DNA of 64,000 nt from Aequorivita viscosa (GTDB lineage: Bacteria; Bacteroidota; Bacteroidia; Flavobacteriales; Flavobacteriaceae): assembly GCF_900106795.1 (NCBI RefSeq), contig NZ_FNNS01000002.1, positions 1 to 64,000 on the forward strand, written 5' to 3'. This document shows positions 50,374 to 58,082 of this stretch, in pieces (the first letter of the stretch is position 1; each line of letters opens with the position of its first letter). A model generated the notes under the pieces. That model was given only the letters and a program-made list of their open reading frames with translations. It was not told the DNA's origin and ran no database searches. A program made the translations under genes and the position numbers.

Positions 50374-51531
50374 TTATTTGTTTACAAAATCTATCACCTT
50401 TTTCGTAATATAAGCTATTTGCTCGTCATCCAATTCGGTGTGCATAGGTAAAGATATTACTTCCTTAACTAACTGATTAGTAACCGTAAAATCTTCTTCA
50501 TTATAGCGTTCGTCTTTGTACGCTTTTTGAAGATGCAGTGGAATCGGGTAATAAACTCCACACGGAATATCATTTTCGTTTAAATGTTTTACCAGAGCAT
50601 CACGATCTGCACCAATTATTCTTAAGGTGTATTGATGAAAAACATGACAATTACAGTCATCATAACGCTCCGATGCACAAGTTTCACAAAGGCTTGGAGT
50701 TATAATTTGATCTATTCCTTTAAAAGCTTCTGTATACTTCTGGGCCGACTTTTGGCGTGTTGCATTGTACGTGTCTAAGTTTGGCAATTTCGCACGTAGC
50801 ACAGCTGCCTGAATAGAGTCTAACCTACTGTTTACACCTACCACATCGTGATGGTAGCGCTCGTACATTCCGTGGTTTACTATTCCTCTAAGACTATGAG
50901 CCAGATCATCATCATTTGTAAAAATGGCGCCACCATCACCATAACAACCTAAATTTTTTGATGGAAAAAATGAAGTTGAAGCAACATGGCCAATAGCTCC
51001 CGTTTTCTTTTTAGAACCGTCTTTCGAAATATAGTCGGCGCCGATTCCCTGTGCATTATCTTCAATTACGTATAGATTGTGTTCTTCGGCAATTGCCATA
51101 ATCTCGTCCATATTAGCAGCCAGTCCGAATAAATGAACAGGTACAATTGCTTTTGTTTTTGGAGTAATTGCTTTTTTAATCGCCTCCACATCAATGTTGA
51201 AAGTAACAGGATCAACATCTACCAAAACCGGAGTTAATTGCAGAAGTGCAATAACCTCAACCGTCGCAGCAAAAGTGAAATCGGCCGTAATCACTTCATC
51301 ACCAGGTTTTAAACCAAGTCCCATCATTGCAATTTGCAGAGCGTCGGTTCCATTGGCACTAGGAATAACGTGTTTTACTCCTAAATAATCTTCAAGTTCT
51401 TTTTGAAATTCGTGAACTTCGGGACCATTTATAAAAGCGGTGGTTTCTATAACATTCATTATCGAGCTATCCACGCGCTCCTTTATATTTTCGTATTGAC
51501 CTTTAAGGTCAACCATTTGTATTTTTCTCAT
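50374..51531 (-). CDS. DegT/DnrJ/EryC1/StrS-family sugar aminotransferase (385 aa)
   Basis: PLP fold: SANGTDALQIAMMGLGLKPG, GDEVITADFTFAATVEVIAL, the cofactor region VIEDNAQGIGADY, and the PLP lysine in STSFFPSKNLGCYGDGGAI. C-terminal region HVFHQYTLRI and PCGVYYPIPLHLQKAY. A cluster CETCASERYDDCNCH with four cysteines near residue 290 occurs in a subset of the family (WbpE-like). It transfers an amino group to a nucleotide-linked keto sugar for LPS or capsule. Operon with galE. Confidence 0.92.
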   Translation of the reverse strand: MRKIQMVDLKGQYENIKERVDSSIMNVIETTAFINGPEVHEFQKELEDYLGVKHVIPSANGTDALQIAMMGLGLKPGDEVITADFTFAATVEVIALLQLTPVLVDVDPVTFNIDVEAIKKAITPKTKAIVPVHLFGLAANMDEIMAIAEEHNLYVIEDNAQGIGADYISKDGSKKKTGAIGHVASTSFFPSKNLGCYGDGGAIFTNDDDLAHSLRGIVNHGMYERYHHDVVGVNSRLDSIQAAVLRAKLPNLDTYNATRQKSAQKYTEAFKGIDQIITPSLCETCASERYDDCNCHVFHQYTLRIIGADRDALVKHLNENDIPCGVYYPIPLHLQKAYKDERYNEEDFTVTNQLVKEVISLPMHTELDDEQIAYITKKVIDFVNK

Positions 51532-51954
51532 TCTTAGAATTTATAATTGTGTAAAATTACGAAAATGAAATTTGTTATTTCGGGCTTCGATACATTTTGA
51601 CCGCAAATTACCTTTACTTCAAAACAACGTTATTGAGCGAAACTGAAACATTTAATCAATTTTTACTGAAGAGCTTTAATCTTGGTAAAAAACAGCACCT
51701 TTTACAGTCGGTAAAACGATCAAATTCTCATAAAGCAGGGTTTTTTCTCAGTACCGAAACACGCAACATCATTTTTTAACAGAATTCAAAACAACCTTTT
51801 ATAATCTCACATACTAAAAACTGACTGTTAGAGTATCCGTGCGGTGCTTGAGTGTTTTGAAGGCACTAAAGGAAGCATAATAATACCCAACACATCTATT
51901 TTCTTTCAAAACGTATCGAAGCCCCGAGCACTGAATTTTGTACTTTTACACCCA
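51532..51954. other. Divergent intergenic stretch with no gene seen
   Basis: Lies between the DegT-family gene and waaA. It contains open frames but none with family character. It must hold both promoters; TACTTTTA at 51941-51948 is close to the -7 motif for waaA. Confidence 0.4.
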
Positions 51955-53190
51955 ATGCACACAATCTATAATTTATTAATTCATTTAGCGTCCTTTGGTT
52001 TGAGGATTGCAGCACTGTTCAGCAAAAGGATGAAACTTTTTGTTGATGGCAGAAAGGATGTAATTGAAACTATTGAGCAGAAAATTGCAGCAACCGACAA
52101 AACTATTTGGTTCCATTGCGCCTCTTTAGGTGAATTTGAACAAGGCGTGCCTATTATGGAAGGCGTAAGAAAATTAAAACCAGACCATAAAATAGTAGTC
52201 AGTTTTTTTTCACCTTCTGGTTATGAAAACAAGAAAAACACCCCGTTAGCCGATGTGGTAGTGTATTTACCAATGGATACGCCATCAAATGCCAATAAGT
52301 TTATTGAATCACTACATCCCTCCCTGGTTTTTTTTGTTAAATATGAATTCTGGCCTAATTACCTATTCGGACTTCAAAAACGAAATATTCAAACATTGTT
52401 GGTTTCGGGTGTTTTTAGAAAAGATCAGATGTTTTTTAAGACGTATGGCCGATTTATGCGAAAAGCGCTTACTGCTTTTGAACACTTTTTTTTACAGGAA
52501 AATAATTCTGAATTACTTCTAAAAAATATAGGTTTTACAAACACAACCGTAAGTGGCGACACTCGATTTGATCGCGTTTCAAACCAGTTAAAAATGAATA
52601 ACACCTTGAAGTTTGCAGAAGAATTTAAAGAAGAATCGGTCTGTATTGTTTGCGGCAGCACTTGGGTAGAAGATGAATCTGTTTTGATTGATTACATGAA
52701 TGCTTCGGCAAATGACGTGAAGTTTATCATTGCGCCACATAAAATTGAAGCTGAAAAAGTTAAAGCGTTAAGACAAAAAATTAATAAGAAAACGATTCTA
52801 CATTCAGAAAAAGACAACGTGAATATTTCCGATTACAACGTGCTTATTATTGATTGTATTGGGTTATTAACCAAGTTGTATAATTATGCCGACATCGCTT
52901 ATGTGGGCGGTGCTATGGGCGCAACCGGACTTCACAACATTTTAGAACCCGCAACTTTTGGAATACCAATCGTTATTGGAAAGAATTTTAAAGAATTTCC
53001 TGAAGCTGGGCAACTTCAAGATTGTGGAGGACTATTTGCCATATCCAATCCTGAAGAAGCTTCTGCAATTCTAATAAAACTCGTTGAAGACAGAAGCTTT
53101 CGATTAAAAACGGGAGAAATTTCAGCGAATTTTGTAAAAAACAACACAGGAGCTACCCAAACAGTATTAGCCTATATTTCTTCGCTTTAG
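51955..53190 (+). CDS. waaA: 3-deoxy-D-manno-octulosonic acid (Kdo) transferase
   Basis: About 411 residues from ATG at 51955 (MHTIYNLLIHLASFGLRIAA, a single membrane-anchoring helix); the longer frame to 51844 adds an unlikely leader. GT30 features: FHCASLGEFEQGVPIMEGVR with the catalytic-site glutamate, VVSFFSPSGYENKK, VFFVKYEFWPNYLFGL, GSTWVEDESVL, APHKIE, AYVGGAMGATGLHNILEPAT and GKNFKEFPEA. It adds Kdo to lipid A. Also called kdtA. Confidence 0.93.
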   Translation: MHTIYNLLIHLASFGLRIAALFSKRMKLFVDGRKDVIETIEQKIAATDKTIWFHCASLGEFEQGVPIMEGVRKLKPDHKIVVSFFSPSGYENKKNTPLADVVVYLPMDTPSNANKFIESLHPSLVFFVKYEFWPNYLFGLQKRNIQTLLVSGVFRKDQMFFKTYGRFMRKALTAFEHFFLQENNSELLLKNIGFTNTTVSGDTRFDRVSNQLKMNNTLKFAEEFKEESVCIVCGSTWVEDESVLIDYMNASANDVKFIIAPHKIEAEKVKALRQKINKKTILHSEKDNVNISDYNVLIIDCIGLLTKLYNYADIAYVGGAMGATGLHNILEPATFGIPIVIGKNFKEFPEAGQLQDCGGLFAISNPEEASAILIKLVEDRSFRLKTGEISANFVKNNTGATQTVLAYISSL

Positions 53191-53467
53191 TCTACTAGAA
53201 GTTCATTTTAGTTCATTAAATCACTTACGATTAGCCCCCGTATTGTTTATACAACCAAAACATAAACAACAGTGAATCAAGGCAGTATCAGGTTCATCTG
53301 TATCGAAGTTATTTTACAACGTTGCAAAACCTTTCTACTGTTAATACATTTTAAAAATCCCTTAAATTATTTTTAAATTAATCGATACCGTAAATAATTT
53401 AGGAAATAATTACCAATTTCTTATTCAAAAAGATATAGATTTGCTTAAAACCAATAAAACCACAGAA

Positions 53468-53674
53468 ATGAAAAAGTTATTAATTTTCGCATCGATAGCT
53501 GCATTGTTCTTAGGTTCTTGTAGAGAGAACAAAACTGAAACAAAAGAAGTTATACGCGAAGTACACGTTGAAAAAACAGAAGCACCGAGCGAAGGAGCTT
53601 TAGAGCGTGCCGCTAAAAAAGTTGACGAAAAGGTCAATGATAAAATTGACGAAACAATCGACGAAATCGACTAG
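53468..53674 (+). CDS. Small charged lipoprotein 1 (68 aa)
   Basis: ATG at 53468; the upstream TTG at 53441 overlaps a -7 motif (TAGATTTG, 53436-53443) and is less likely. Lipobox-type signal MKKLLIFASIAALFLGSC followed by RENKTETKE and a highly charged helix (ERAAKKVDEKVNDKIDETID). First of three small lipoproteins with C-R-(E/D) after the lipidated cysteine (also 53740-53967 and 54958-55218). Probably anchored in the outer or inner membrane; role unknown. Confidence 0.8.
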   Translation: MKKLLIFASIAALFLGSCRENKTETKEVIREVHVEKTEAPSEGALERAAKKVDEKVNDKIDETIDEID

Positions 53675-53739
53675 AGATTGCTTTTTTCGATAAATCAACA
53701 CAAACTACAATCAATCACTAACAACTAAAAACAAACAAA

Positions 53740-53967
53740 ATGAAAAAGTTAACAATGATTGCCTTGCTCGCAGGCTTTATGACCGTATCACTTACTTCTT
53801 GCAGAGACCAATCAAAAACTGAGGAACTTGTCGAAGAAATGGAAGACAAAGGTGCCGAAATTAAAGTGAAAGAAGATAAGATTAAAATGGAGACCGAAGA
53901 CGAAAAGGTTAAAATAAAAACCGACGATGACGGCGATGTGAAAATCAAGCAAAAAGACAAAGATTAG
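53740..53967 (+). CDS. Small charged lipoprotein 2 (75 aa)
   Basis: Signal MKKLTMIALLAGFMTVSLTSC, then RDQSKTEELVEEMEDKG and a lysine/glutamate/aspartate-rich tail with a repeated (V/I)K-(I/M)-(K/E) pattern (EIKVKEDKIKMETEDEKVKI, KTDDDGDVKIKQKDKD). The pattern suggests an amphipathic beta or coil surface. It lies 65 bases downstream of lipoprotein 1, with a terminator after it. Confidence 0.82.
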   Translation: MKKLTMIALLAGFMTVSLTSCRDQSKTEELVEEMEDKGAEIKVKEDKIKMETEDEKVKIKTDDDGDVKIKQKDKD

Positions 53968-54002
53968 TCTGAAGATAACTCCTATTAATTTCAGGAATTA
54001 AT

Positions 54003-54034
54003 AAAATGGATGTTCAAACGAGCATCCATTTTTT
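54003..54034. terminator. Bidirectional terminator between lipoprotein 2 and the S24 repressor
   Basis: AAAATGGATG (54003-54012) pairs with CATCCATTTT (54023-54032), loop of 10 bases, T-run on the plus side and A-rich on the other. It overlaps the stop of the convergent gene by 2 bases. Confidence 0.8.
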
Positions 54035-54800
54035 ATTTTAAACTTCTAATCTGCCCTTTTAATTCTTCCATAGATTCTTGCAACTGCCTAAGCAGAACAC
54101 TATCCGAAGGTTCGTCTACCCCAAAACTTAGTTTGCTATTAACCATCCAAAGTTCTTGAATATCCCTTACTTTTATATCAATTGGCAAGTAATGTTCGTT
54201 AATAGAAATTAGTCTGATTTGATTGGGGTTATTTGGAATTCTCTGCAGTTTCTTGACCAATACAGAATCTTTTAAAACAATAATATAAATTTTGTTATCT
54301 GAAGCTTCGGTAATACTTGAAACAGCACGTCCCAAAACCCATTCTTTAGGCCTAATATTAGGCATCATACTATCCCCTTCCACCTGAAATCCGCGGTATG
54401 ATGCATTTCTATATTCTGGCAAAGGAATATTAAAACTGGGCAAACTCTGATACCAGTCAACATCTTGAATATTATGCGGATATCCTGCCGCCGCTTTCTG
54501 ACTTACCAACACAATATTATCATTACCACTAGAATCTATCGTTACCACCATTGGCGATACATCACCGCTACGCGCAATAATATGTTTGTCATTGCTTTCA
54601 CCGTACAGCCAGAGTGGGTTAATATTAAACTGGCTCATTAAAGTCGTTACAATTTTTCCTGAAATTTTAGTTTTTCCACGCTCAATATCCGCAGTAGTAG
54701 ATCCAGCGTTTAAAAATTCTGCAAACCCCTGTTGTGTATAGCCAAGTTCTTCACGTAACTGTTTGAACCGCTTGGCTTCAAGTGTAATTGATTTTTCCAT
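54033..54800 (-). CDS. HTH-XRE/S24 peptidase-type repressor (255 aa)
   Basis: N-terminal XRE helix-turn-helix (FKQLREELGYTQQGFAEFLN, TTADIERGKTKISGKIVTTL), then a LexA/CI-like S24 domain: a probable Ala-Gly cleavage site (QKAAAGYPHNI), catalytic serine in QVEGDSMMPNIRP and lysine in SVLVKKLQRI. Such proteins repress their own and other genes and are inactivated by self-cleavage. No phage genes lie nearby, so it is probably a stress regulator in the host chromosome. A palindrome overlapping its -7 element (54819-54835) suggests autoregulation. Confidence 0.92.
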   Translation of the reverse strand: MEKSITLEAKRFKQLREELGYTQQGFAEFLNAGSTTADIERGKTKISGKIVTTLMSQFNINPLWLYGESNDKHIIARSGDVSPMVVTIDSSGNDNIVLVSQKAAAGYPHNIQDVDWYQSLPSFNIPLPEYRNASYRGFQVEGDSMMPNIRPKEWVLGRAVSSITEASDNKIYIIVLKDSVLVKKLQRIPNNPNQIRLISINEHYLPIDIKVRDIQELWMVNSKLSFGVDEPSDSVLLRQLQESMEELKGQIRSLK

Positions 54801-54818
54801 AGGCTAAAAATATGAATA

Positions 54819-54839
54819 TTTGGAATATATCCAAAATTA
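54819..54839 (-). promoter_or_regulatory. Probable autoregulatory operator and -7 element of the S24 repressor
   Basis: TTTGGA-ATATA-TCCAAA (54819-54835), a perfect inverted repeat, overlaps TAATTTTG on the minus strand (54832-54839), a -7 match. It ends 19 bases before the start codon. No clear -33 TTG. Confidence 0.5.
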
Positions 54840-54957
54840 AAGCGGATAATTTCCTAAAAATATTTTTGATTTTTCAAGAAAATAGTTTATAAAAAAAATA
54901 AACGAATCAAATTTTTAGTTACTTTTGCGCACTAATAATCACTAATCTATTTTCGAA

Positions 54958-55218
54958 ATGAAAAAAGTATTTTTATCACTTGCTGCTCTTGCATTAGTTG
55001 CTTCTGTTTACTCTTGTAGAGAAACTACTAAAGAAAACGCTGAGGACACTGCAGAATCTATTCAGGCTGAAACTGAAAACGCATTAGACAAAGCTGGCGA
55101 TGCAATCGACAACGCTGCTGATGCAACTGAAGAGGCTATGGAAGACGCTGGAGATGCTGTTGAGCAAGCTGCTGAAGACACAAAAGAAGCTGTAAAAGAC
55201 GCTACTGACGGTCAATAA
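54958..55218 (+). CDS. Small acidic lipoprotein 3 (86 aa)
   Basis: Signal MKKVFLSLAALALVASVYSC, then RETTKENAEDTAESIQAETE and an alanine/glutamate/aspartate helix with an 11-residue-like rhythm (AGDAIDNAADATEEAMEDAG, DAVEQAAEDTKEAVKDAT), similar to YtxH- or LEA-type amphipathic repeats. It is divergent from the S24 repressor. A -7 motif TACTTTTG lies at 54920-54927. Stress-related membrane or periplasmic role is only a guess. Confidence 0.82.
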   Translation: MKKVFLSLAALALVASVYSCRETTKENAEDTAESIQAETENALDKAGDAIDNAADATEEAMEDAGDAVEQAAEDTKEAVKDATDGQ

Positions 55219-55247
55219 GCCACTATTTATCTACTATAAAAACGAAG

Positions 55248-55274
55248 CCCTTTCTTTATTGAAAGGGTTTTTTT
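55248..55274 (+). terminator. Terminator of lipoprotein 3
   Basis: CCCTTTC-TTTATT-GAAAGGG followed by seven T. Confidence 0.9.
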
Positions 55275-55353
55275 ATTACCCGAACTTTTTTCTCTCTTCA
55301 ATACAAAACACCGCTTACCCTCCTTGTATACTCCATCTTCTAAGTAAAAGGTT

Positions 55354-55860
55354 TTAAGTTTTATTCGTATTTTTTCTTATAGGAACTCGTGTCCAATTTT
55401 GAGATGATTTTGGCTTCGCTCTAAGTTTTGAAATCGCTTCGGGTGAATTTAATTTCTTTGTATGTTGTTTTTTCTGAATGGAGGTAAATGGTGTTGCAGT
55501 AAGCTTAAATTTGTACTTCAAATGATGTCGTAAAACCGGGAAAGGTTTGGTAGGCTTCCATTTATTTTCTTCGAGGGCAATTCGAATAAACTTTAAATCC
55601 AGCTCACTTCCTTCTAAATTTGGGCTTAATCGGTTAAGATTTTCAATATGATTACGATAATAATCTTCGAACAATACATACTTAAAATCGAAGTTATTTA
55701 ACCTTTCATACAACTCATCAATATCTGCTCGAACCCTGTTGGCTCTTCCTGGGTTTGAAAATCTATCCCTAAATTCGACTATTAAATCGTGGAACTTACG
55801 CTGTTTTTCATAAAGCGGCTTTATTCCGAGTGAGAGGATATTTAAAATTAAATCGGCCAT
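55354..55860 (-). CDS. Hypothetical protein (168 aa)
   Basis: ATG at 55858-55860 (MADLILNILSLGIKPLYEKQ) is preferred to the longer frame to 55887. The N-terminal half is helical and charged (RKFHDLIVEFRDRFSNPGRA, DIDELYERLNNFDFKYVLFE); the last ~45 residues are basic and low in hydrophobicity (KKQHTKKLNSPEAISKLRAK). No family recognised. No signal peptide. It stands alone. Confidence 0.6.
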   Translation of the reverse strand: MADLILNILSLGIKPLYEKQRKFHDLIVEFRDRFSNPGRANRVRADIDELYERLNNFDFKYVLFEDYYRNHIENLNRLSPNLEGSELDLKFIRIALEENKWKPTKPFPVLRHHLKYKFKLTATPFTSIQKKQHTKKLNSPEAISKLRAKPKSSQNWTRVPIRKNTNKT

Positions 55861-56033
55861 TAGATTTAGCGTTATTATGAATGGCAAATTTACGGATTCG
55901 GTGGGAGAATGTTAAGTTTAAAGATAAATCATGCTCGGTATTATTTAGGCTGATAATGCTTAAAAGGTGTTTGGCAGTTATGTTCTGGAACTGATGCTAT
56001 TGTAACTGTGTTAGCAGAAAATATAAGTTGTCA

Positions 56034-56696
56034 CTAATCATCCTCTTCCATTCCAGTGTGTAATGGCACGCCGTCCATTTCGTTTTCGTCCAATTTTGAT
56101 ACTGTCACTCCTTTTTTGTCGAATTCCACAGCAACTCCATTCCCGAATGTATAAAGAAAATAATACATGCTGTAGTGTGCTTCCAACAATTTCAAAATGG
56201 CTAAAAATTTCAAACAAGGAATTTCAAGATATTTGTATTTCTTTTTTTTGTATTCTTGATAAGCCTCCCAATTTGAGTTCTCTAAACCGTACTTCCCCAA
56301 TTCCATATTATTATTTTGTGCAAATTCAATTTCTTCTGTATCCGGGTAATCGAGAGCATTAAAATTAATATTGGATGGTAGATTATCTTTCTCGGAATAT
56401 CTAAAGAAAAAATCTACGTCGCTATCTACGATGAGTTTGTGGTTTACTGTAAACATACTGAGTTCAAAGTGATAATAATTATCGTTGAAGGAATTGTATT
56501 GTTGCCAAGAAAAAACTTTAAACTCAGGGTGTGAAACTTGAATATGAAGAAATATCCTGTGTAAAAATCTCATTTCTAACTCGGGTGTGCCATACCCTTT
56601 ATACGCATACAAATATTTTTCATCCTTGATTAACTGCGCTATATCGTGAGGCGGGATATTTAGCTTATCTAAGAAATCAATTATGTAATTAAACAT
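56034..56696 (-). CDS. Hypothetical protein (220 aa), partner of the DUF6915 gene
   Basis: Starts MFNYIIDFLDKLNIPPHDIA. It is rich in aromatic residues, with helical predictions and repeated Y/F clusters (YYHFELSMFTVNHKLIVDSD, HYSMYYFLYTFGNGVAVEFD), and ends in a very acidic tail (DENEMDGVPLHTGMEEDD). No catalytic motif or membrane segment recognised. Its start overlaps the end of the upstream DUF6915 gene by 8 bases, so the two are translationally coupled and likely act together. Function unknown. Confidence 0.7.
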   Translation of the reverse strand: MFNYIIDFLDKLNIPPHDIAQLIKDEKYLYAYKGYGTPELEMRFLHRIFLHIQVSHPEFKVFSWQQYNSFNDNYYHFELSMFTVNHKLIVDSDVDFFFRYSEKDNLPSNINFNALDYPDTEEIEFAQNNNMELGKYGLENSNWEAYQEYKKKKYKYLEIPCLKFLAILKLLEAHYSMYYFLYTFGNGVAVEFDKKGVTVSKLDENEMDGVPLHTGMEEDD

Positions 56697-57093
56697 TTTT
56701 ATGGTTGAATTTATAGGTTATTGAATTGTGCTTCTCCTCTTTGGTAAAAGCGGAAGGCGGTAAACCTTGGCCGTGCATCCACGAAGATTTCATCATCTGT
56801 GTAAGGTAATCTTGTGCTGTAGGAATAAAATGATATGAAAAGTCTTCCAAAATATGCTGTTCGGCAATGTCTATTACCGAAATGGATTTTTTGTCACTAT
56901 TTGTTATGGTGTTGCCAAAAATTTTAGGTAAAATATGATTGATAAACCAACTGTTATGCGTGAGTGCGCGGTGGCGATTATCAGCAAACGCCATTTTGCT
57001 GCTATCTAGCAATAAATGAACTTCTAAATAGTCATCCATTTTACCTCCGAACTTTTTAGCGCTACTTTCAGCGTGTTGATGTGGTTTTCCCAT
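56689..57093 (-). CDS. DUF6915-like protein (134 aa)
   Basis: MGKPHQHAESSAKKFGGKMD, DYLEVHLLLDSSK, then DNRHRALTHNSWFINHILPK, FGNTITNSDKKSISVIDIAE and QHILEDFSYHFIPTAQDYL, finishing with WMHGQGLPPSA. The conserved His/Asp-rich order (HxxxS, YLxxHxxxD, RHRALTHxS, AEQHIxED) matches my recollection of DUF6915 and looks like a metal-binding or hydrolase-like site. No experimental function is known to me. First gene of a two-gene operon with the 220-aa protein. Confidence 0.65.
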   Translation of the reverse strand: MGKPHQHAESSAKKFGGKMDDYLEVHLLLDSSKMAFADNRHRALTHNSWFINHILPKIFGNTITNSDKKSISVIDIAEQHILEDFSYHFIPTAQDYLTQMMKSSWMHGQGLPPSAFTKEEKHNSITYKFNHKNV

Positions 57094-57177
57094 TTTTTCT
57101 TTTATTTACAATTTCCAAGTTCCTCACCTTAATAAAGTATTCAAAATTTTATTGTTTTACTCAAAATAGAACTTGTA

Positions 57178-57210
57178 AGACCTCACAGGTTTCAAAAACC
57201 TGTGAGGTCT
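57178..57210. repeat. Perfect palindromic intergenic repeat
   Basis: AGACCTCACAGGTTT (57178-57192), loop CAA, then its exact complement (57196-57210). Similar in design to the units at 43421-43500 (CCT..CAAGG / CCTTG..AGG). No gene lies between 57094 and the tRNA terminator at 57473. Confidence 0.8.
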
Positions 57211-57472
57211 GGAGGTTTTTCAGTTAATGTCAATTTTGTCAATCTTTTGCATCAATCTATCAGTTTCAAAAATTGCCATAATTATATTTTTGAGTTTTGA
57301 AACATAAAAAACTCCTAGAATTCAAGGCACATAAGATATACCTTAAATTGTTAATACTCGATGTTTTAGTTCCTATAAAAATGGAAAATGAAGGAGATAC
57401 TATTAGTGAAAATCGTAAAAGCGAAATTTTGATTTAAAAGCGAAGCTCAATCATACAGAAACGGTACAAATA

Positions 57473-57513
57473 AAAAACCTCAACCATTTGATAAACAAAA
57501 GATTGAGGTTTTT
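57473..57513 (-). terminator. Terminator of the tRNA transcript
   Basis: AAAAACCTCAA (57473-57483) and TTGAGGTTTTT (57503-57513), an 11-bp perfect stem directly after the tRNA-Leu 3' end. Confidence 0.85.
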
Positions 57514-57518
57514 AAAAG

Positions 57519-57603
57519 TACTGATGGCGGGACTTGAACCCGCACGCCCGAGATGGGCACAGGATTTTAAGTCCGGCGTGTCTACCAATTCCACCACATC
57601 AGC
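57519..57603 (-). tRNA. tRNA-Leu(UAA)
   Basis: 85 nt with the long variable arm of tRNA-Leu. Acceptor GCTGATG pairs with CATCAGT (one G-U); D-arm TGGTGGAATTGGTAGACA; anticodon loop CUUAAAA with UAA; T-arm GCGGGTTCAAGTCCCGC. CCA is not encoded. Confidence 0.95.
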
Positions 57604-57695
57604 GTTTCGATTGCTTTACTGTAAGCAATACGAGGGTTGTCTAAAACAACCTTGGACTTAACAAAAAATGCCGATGCTATCGGCAATTTAAGCAG

Positions 57696-57768
57696 AGCGA
57701 AAAACGGGATTCGAACCCGCGACCTCCACCTTGGCAAGGTGGCGCTCTACCAACTGAGCTATTTTCGC
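57696..57768 (-). tRNA. tRNA-Gly(GCC)
   Basis: 73 nt. Acceptor GCGAAAA with TTTTCGC, D-arm GCTCAGTTGGTAGAGC, anticodon stem-loop CACCTTGCCAAGGTG (GCC), T-arm CGGGTTCGAACCCCG. Two degenerate tandem copies lie directly upstream in its transcription direction. Confidence 0.95.
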
Positions 57769-57916
57769 ATTATATTTAAAAGAACTAGAACGAACTCCTA
57801 TCCGCCGCGGCGGATGGCGCTCTAACAACTGAGCAATTTTCGCATTATATTTAAAAGAACTAGAACGAACTCCTATCCGCCGTGGCGGATGGCGCTCTAC
57901 CAACTGAGCAATTTTC
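57767..57916 (-). repeat. Two tandem 75-bp degenerate tRNA-Gly copies
   Basis: Units 57767-57841 and 57842-57916, exact 75-bp period. On the minus strand each begins with the tRNA-Gly 5' half (GCGAAAATTGCTCAGTTG, then TTAGAGCGCC or GTAGAGCGCC). The anticodon arm is then replaced by the palindrome ATCCGCCGCGGCGGAT (A for G in one copy), followed by AGGAGTTCGTTCTAGTTC and TTTTAAATATAAT, with no matching 3' acceptor strand. They cannot be decoding tRNAs. Confidence 0.85.
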
Positions 57917-58082
57917 GCTAATAATAACCAAGATCGTCACTTGAATAACCAAGCGGGTGCAAATTTAAAACTTTTACTTGAATGGCAAAGAATATTGAAT
58001 GGAAAATTTCATTTATATTTCAAATTATTATAAAAAGAAATAAACAACCTCCATTAGTCTGTTTTCTTCAACAATAAAAAAC

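Noticed and set aside
51597-51779. 60-codon plus-strand frame before waaA
   Set aside because: No recognisable features, lies in a divergent promoter region and begins without a plausible start.
54033-54800. Prophage marked by an S24/CI-like repressor
   Set aside because: No integrase, structural, lysis or replication genes nearby, and housekeeping genes on both sides.
57688-57903. 71-codon frame on the minus strand across the tRNA region
   Set aside because: It overlaps tRNA-Gly and its degenerate copies; the repeated peptide only reflects the 75-bp repeat.
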